Below, piece after piece: positions 58,576-64,000 of a stretch of 64,000 nucleotides of DNA; the stretch's first letter is position 1, and the number at the start of each line of letters is the position of its first letter. The notes under the pieces were generated by a model. It saw only the letters and a list, made by a program, of their open reading frames with translations, had not been told where the DNA came from and did no database searches. The position numbers and the translations under genes were made by a program. Source of the stretch: Uloborus plumipes (lineage: Eukaryota; Arthropoda; Arachnida; Araneae; Uloboridae). The stretch covers positions 1 through 64,000 of the forward strand of contig JAXGGA010005236.1 of the NCBI GenBank assembly GCA_038373865.1, written 5' to 3'.

Positions 58576-60991
58576 CATTTTTTCCTCCTTGTGGGAAGTA
58601 GACAATTTTCAGCTTCTTTAATTAAAATAATTTATTTTTATTTCTGTTTATTTTACTTTTAACTACCGAATTAAATTTGAAATATATAATTTGTTCAAAC
58701 AAAAATGTTCTTGAATGAACGAAATTTGAAAATATAGACGAATGTCGAGATTGAAATTACCTTATATGTTTTAACTTATGTAAAATATGTTTTTTGTGAA
58801 ACTGTGGTTTTGTGAAAAGATCGATTGTTTTTCTTTTTCAATTGTGATTTTTGTAAAAGGTCATTAAAAAAAGATTTAATTGTTATGTTTAAAACGAGAT
58901 ACTTTAGTGAAGTTCGTTTTATAATTTCCATCTTAGAGAGCACCAGCCTTTTAATTTTTAAATATCCCTTTACTCATGAGTATACCCACTTAGACTGGAA
59001 GGAGAAAAAAATATTGTTGATTGCTTTGTTAATGAAATTATTACCGCTGTATCCATATTTTAATGTTAAATTATAAAATAATAAATGTTTTAAGTAGATA
59101 ATGGGAGAAAAAATCCTGCTTTAATTATGATGAGTAGCAATAATCAAATATTAGCAAATCAGCTACGATGTGTAGCAATCTAACCAGCATTTATTGCCTG
59201 ACATCAGACATGAACTGTACTTCTGTGTGCAGCGTAATGAAATGAATGTTGTTTCGTGCAAATATTTTCTTGATCTTTTTTTTTTTTTTTTTTCAAAATG
59301 CCATGCTTTTGGGCGAATTTCATTAGTTAGTCTCTATATTTGTTTATGGTTACAAATAATACTGTAGTCGGAGGAAAACAACATTTGGTTAATGCACCTT
59401 TTTTGTGGGGCGATTGTCGTGCTTGATGTTAGCACCAAAAAAGTCAGGTTAGCTAGCTCTTTTTTTTTTACAACGATTTATTTGAAAACCCCCCCCCCCC
59501 AAAAAAAAAGCTGATTTGAAACCAATTTCCATTAAATTGGCACTGTTTACAATCAGGGTGTAAGAAAATAATTTTTTTCCCAAAAAACAAAAACGAATTA
59601 TCTCCTTTAGACTTAAAAAATCGATTTAAATCATAAAAATGTGATTTTAAGACTTGAAAAATTTCGTTATTAATTAATTAACACTCATAATTAAATTTTA
59701 AATTGATATTTTCTAAAATACTAAGTTATTATACTTCAAGTGTTACTTCAACAGCTTTCATAAGATGATGTAAAACCTTTTTAATGCAAATGCATTGCAT
59801 TAGAAGTGGAGTTTCTTGTAACTCCGAAAATATGTGTTTGTAGTTTCTTGCAAATTTGTGCTTTTCCACATTATTATCATCTTTTAAATTGAGGAAATAT
59901 TGAATCATTTCTATCTTTTAATTTTGGGATGATTGGGTAATTGTTATATGATGAGATAAAAACCGAAAGAGAGTTAAATGAAGGAAAAGAGAAATATAAA
60001 CTAATTTATTTCCGATAAAATTAAGAAAAAAAGCAACCTTTTCTCAGATTTTAATCTTTACGTATAGAGATGTGTATCCTAAAATCTGACACCTATCTAT
60101 GCTTATTTACTCACCTTCTGATAAAAGTGTGTAAAAATCTATATATCCCCTGTTTATATATAATATAATGATGGCAAAAAGTAAATAATAAAATAAAATG
60201 CAAACTTCAACCTTTCTTTTGAATAGTATTTTTTGATATGCATAAATTTTAATTAACAGGTGCATGCTTTATTTATCCACCTTTCTTCAGCGGGAATTCA
60301 TGGTTGAGGCAATATTAATTTTTAATTTTATTTTTCCATTTTGTACAAATATGAACAGAACACACTATTTGCAACAGGCTTAATTTTGCATTACTTATCT
60401 GCTCACCCATCTTTTAATATAGTACGTTAACATTTTCTCATTGTTTTTATTCGAAAAAAGTCCTGATGCTAAAAAAAATATTTTAAAAGTATTCACAGAT
60501 TAAAAATTTTAATTTTTGGGTGTGTTAGAAGGGAGAATTGGAATTGATAAAACGGTCAAATGAGGAAAAACACTATAGGAATGAACTCGGTTTTTGGAAG
60601 AAAGGCTATATTAACTAAAAAAGGCAGAACTTAGGACTAAAATTTTCTAGTTTTAATAACGTGATTTAAATTAGTTGATTCAAACCATAGACACCCCTGG
60701 TAACGACTGTTACTTTTTTTCACCGTACATTTCGAGAAAACTCTTTTCTGGACTTCAAGTCCCTTTTTCCTTAGGGATAATCTAAAAATCCCTTTACTTT
60801 TAGCAACTATTCCGACCCAAAAAAGTGAAAGAACTTTCTGAAGATATGGGGAAGGGGAAACTCCAAGTTTAGGTCTCGTGGGCCTCCAGAAGTTCCGATT
60901 GATTTTGAGTCTCTTGAAGAAAAAAATCGCACTATGGGAGGTACACAAATGTTTTCCCCTTTTCAGTTCAATTCGATTTTTTGAAAAAGAA
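58576..60991. other. AT-rich sequence, no gene seen
   Basis: Poly-T at 59278-59293, a poly-C/poly-A junction at about 59490. A 103-codon minus-strand frame at 60637-60948 has no recognisable domain and probably reflects a dispersed repeat. Confidence 0.35.
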
Positions 60992-60995
60992 TATG

Positions 60996-61546
60996 CAGTG
61001 GACGCCGCTTTATGTGATCACGGTTAATGTTATCAGAATCGCTAAGTCCCATCCGGTTGTATATAAGAACATGAAAAAAATTGTCAATGTAAGACAATTA
61101 GTTTCCTTAAATCAGCGAAAAAATTCCAAAAAAGAAAAAAACAAATCTTTTTTTTTTTTTTTTGCTTTAAAAATATTTTCTGAAATTTGGTGAGAAAAAC
61201 AGTACTTAATTCCCCTGATTATCAAGGAATTATCTGAGTCATGAAAGCACATCACAGAAAGAAAATGTTTTCAAGAGAAGTGCTCTAAAAATCTAAGTGC
61301 ACACTGTACACACGCAAATGCCTTTGCCAATAAAATAAGATTTAGAAGCCATGTATTTGTTAATGCCATGAGACAGTGTCTTGGAAAGAACAATTAGAAA
61401 TTACTTTACTCATGGAGGATTTGCAAAACCATGTTGAAATTTTCAGCAGAAATCAATATTCAACTTTTGTCGTTTATTGTGATCAATCGGTTATTGCTAT
61501 CGAATTCCACGCGTTCAAATGTGATCACATTAAGCGGCGTCTACTG
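60996..61546. mobile_element. pogo/Tigger-type MITE
   Basis: CAGTGGACGCCGCTTTATGT at the left and CATTAAGCGGCGTCTACTG at the right are inverted copies, both followed inward by GTGATCAC. The right flank is TA and the left is TG, a mutated TA target. 551 bp, no transposase. Confidence 0.8.
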
Positions 61547-61548
61547 TA

Positions 61549-62159
61549 CAAGGGAGATTATTTTTCACTATTAGTGTGCTGATGTTTTTTAAGGAGTTAT
61601 CAAACATTCGATCTCATTGCAGGTTTGCATTAAAAACAAACAAATAAATAAAGTTTTGAAAATTCTGTTCTGGCCCAAAAATAAGAAGAAACTAGTTTTT
61701 GTGACGTAATTTAACGAAAAATCGTAACAGAAATGAACTAATCCCAAAATAATAACACGAAATTAGTAATTCAACTGCAAAGCTACTACAAGGGTCTCTC
61801 CAAATTCAAGTAAGAAAAGAAGAGAAAAAAAAAGCAAAAGTGTGCGTTTTTTAGTTTAAGTGTACAGGAAAATGAATATAAGCAACGAAGGAAAAAAGTG
61901 CAATCTTGTCGTTCATTGAACAATAAAAAGTAACAATCGAAAGTCTTACGTAGACACAGTAAGTGTTTATGTGAGCCCCTCTACACATAATGGGTGGTAC
62001 CATACCTCGTTTCCGCTCATTTTTCTCATGTCAACTAACGCCAATCAAACGCTGCACCAACTTGCTGTACATTAAAATTACCAGACTTTGCTTATAACTG
62101 TGGCAGTTACCGAATCTGCAACATTCATTACTACACTTGCTGATACGATCTTCTTATGA
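61549..62159. other. AT-rich sequence, no gene seen
   Basis: Nothing recognised. Confidence 0.35.
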
Positions 62160-62163
62160 TTAA

Positions 62164-62678
62164 CCCATTAATGCCTGGCGTCCCTTTTTAGGGACGGTTC
62201 AAAAAAGGGTCTGATTTTCCCCAAAATGAACATTTCAACCAAATAATAGTGTTCAATGAGTACCTTGGGATTCTTCCAATTCGTTATTAACAGATTGCAG
62301 CACATAACCATTGTAAAGTGTGTTCTGTAGCAGTTTTAATATGATCTTTATCAAAAATGACATCGTTCACGATCTCAAGAAAAAAAAGCTAAGTTTTCAA
62401 AGTTATTCCCAGCTTCCCAGTTTACGTTAATTGCTGATTTTATTTCTTCTTATAAAATGTCTTTATAAATATTATATCGTAGGCAGAAAAAAATTTTAGT
62501 AGAAAAAGTATGTACCCTCTGGGGTCTATCGTAACTTTTGAGGGACAATTTTTCTTTCCTTAATAAAAAAAATATTTTTCACATGATATTTTTAAAATTA
62601 TTTTTCCTGTCCATTAAACACTGTTCGTAACCAGTATACAAAATATCTTTGGGGAAAAAAATGTCAGGCATTAATGGG
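62164..62678. mobile_element. piggyBac-type MITE, complete copy
   Basis: TTAA at 62160-62163 and 62679-62682; ends CCCATTAATGCCTGGC and GTCAGGCATTAATGGG. The last 245 bases match the first 243 bases of the window closely, so the same family brackets the window. 515 bp, non-coding. Confidence 0.88.
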
Positions 62679-62884
62679 TTAAAAAATGGTCCGAAATGAA
62701 AATTTTCAGTTGTAACTTTCGTTTTTTAATGAACAACGTGGCTGTACTTTTCTTCTTATTACCCTCAAAATTTGTATTTTGTTTCTAGAGTTTTTAATGT
62801 TTTCTAATGACATAAAATGTTCAATTTTTGAGCTTGAGAGTTATGGATTTTTGTTTGATAGATGGGAATAACTAAAAACAGTAA

Positions 62885-63188
62885 GAGCGAAACTGCAGTC
62901 TCTGGATGTTGTAACTGAGCTATTCGGTATTTGCTTCCAATTCTGTCTTCGTCCTAGCTATGTTTGTTTTATATCCTAGCTTTTACCTTCGCATGCCATA
63001 TTTGCGGACCTCTTGCTGGTGTGAAAAAATACTTTTAGCTGCCAGTATGAAGATATACTCATCTTCTACATGAGGCTACTTGCTTGCAGCTCAGTTATGG
63101 CTATTCCAGACTGATGAGCCCAAAACAAGGGCGAAACTGCAATTTCTGAATCTTATAACTAAGCTGTTCGGTATTTGCTTGCATTTGC
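62885..63188. repeat. Diverged direct repeat
   Basis: A unit of about 57 bp containing GCGAAACTGCA, TAACTRAGCT and TTCGGTATTTGCTT occurs at 62885-62941 and again about 245 bp later. Confidence 0.6.
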
Positions 63189-63405
63189 ATCTTACAGAAT
63201 TCAATTTGACGAATGTTCGAAAAAAGTATTTTATAAATAAATAAATAAACATTGGTTTCAAATTTGGGATAATTTTAAAATGGAAAAATGATCTTTTTTT
63301 GCGTAACCGAATTTTTGACTAGTTAATTCGAATTTTTTTTTCAATGCACGTAGGAAATGCGTAAGTATTTTGCCGTGCAAAACTACTTTATTTAAAAAAG
63401 TACTA

Positions 63406-63591
63406 CACTGCAAAAAATAAACTTGTTTTTACAGTATAATATTGGCAGCCGAGGTTTCAGTTCAAAACTGTTAAGTGCACAGTAATAAACTGTAAAATTG
63501 TACAATTTATTACTGTTCACTTTACAGTTTTGAACTGAAACCTCGGCTGCCAGTATTATACTGTAAAAACAACAGTTTATTTTTTGCAGTG
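63406..63591. mobile_element. CACTG-type MITE, copy E (near-perfect hairpin)
   Basis: TA flanks both sides. CACTGCAAAAAATAAACT at the left mirrors AGTTTATTTTTTGCAGTG at the right, and the inversion runs through GGCAGCCGAGGTTTCAGTT and AACTGAAACCTCGGCTGCC nearly to the centre. At 186 bp it is the shortest and most symmetrical copy and probably the nearest to the family consensus. Confidence 0.85.
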
Positions 63592-64000
63592 TACTTCACT
63601 CTTATTAATGTCTATCATTAGGGTAGAGTGAAAAAAATTTTTGATTTTCGTGAACGGGTTGTGTATGAGGCTTAGTAACAATTCTGTAAAATATTTAATT
63701 TTTGCGACGTCATCTTTAGTACGCATTCGGCTTAAAGTTTTGAATTTTTTCAGACTTTTCGGGTTTTTTTTTTTTTTTTAATAATAATGAAAAAACTGGT
63801 GACGAGTGGTAATTAAATAGAAGAGAAAGATTTGAAATATATAAAGAATTTTTTAAAACCATTTTAGGTTATGATTTCAGTCTACGCATTAGGCTCAAAG
63901 TTCATCAAATTCCCCGAAATTTCCGGTATTTTCATTGTTGAGCGAAAACTTTATAATTTAATGTTTCCTCTCAATATTTACTCAAAGTGAATTCAAAGCA
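63592..64000. other. AT-rich sequence, no gene seen
   Basis: A poly-T tract near 63770 and nothing else recognised. Confidence 0.35.

Overview
This window is animal nuclear DNA: AT-rich, with no long host open reading frame, no operons, and almost every recognisable unit an interspersed repeat. Two conserved microRNA loci on the + strand give it its identity. A perfect let-7 precursor lies at 33877-33970, and a tandem pair of miR-100-type precursors lies at about 17380-17525. mir-100 followed by let-7 on one strand is the bilaterian let-7-complex arrangement, so the window is best read as the body of a long primary microRNA transcript. The repeat content suggests an arthropod, and I lean towards a spider or other chelicerate; this is inference, not proof.

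Layout. 1-13 kb: piggyBac-type and TA-flanked MITEs, three copies of a self-complementary MITE that begins CACTGCAAAAAAT, and a decayed transposase remnant at 7.5-8.2 kb. 13.0-13.6 kb: a GC-richer island ending in a strong splice donor, a candidate first exon. 17.4 kb: duplicated mir-100. 19.4-19.9 kb: a second GC-rich, pyrimidine-rich island. 20-33 kb: AT-rich sequence with hAT-type elements identified by terminal inverted repeats (TIRs) and 8-bp target-site duplications (TSDs). 33.9 kb: let-7. 34.9-40.1 kb: a four-level transposon nest. 40.4-42.9 kb: a nearly complete hAT (Buster/ZBED5-like) element with a lightly damaged transposase gene. 44.2-45.2 kb: an internally deleted mariner/IS630 element broken by a hAT MITE. 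48.0-54.6 kb: a 6.6-kb DNA transposon with 33/35 matching TIRs, a 4-bp TSD, a broken transposase and eight copies of one palindromic motif flanking the gene. 56.0-58.6 kb: a hAT element containing another hAT MITE. 61.0-63.6 kb: Tigger-type, piggyBac-type and CACTG-type MITEs.

The most interesting points are (1) the let-7 complex stretched over more than 16 kb by transposons, with a tandem mir-100 duplication and no recognisable miR-125 in the 30 kb after let-7, and (2) two different elements (47983-54612 and 37328-39704) that share an unusual design: 4-bp AT-rich TSDs plus arrays of one 14-15-bp palindromic GTGAC-containing motif. They may belong to one transposon group whose transposase binds iterated subterminal sites.

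All element boundaries were read by eye. Superfamily names rest on TIR and TSD type and on protein motifs, not on database searches.
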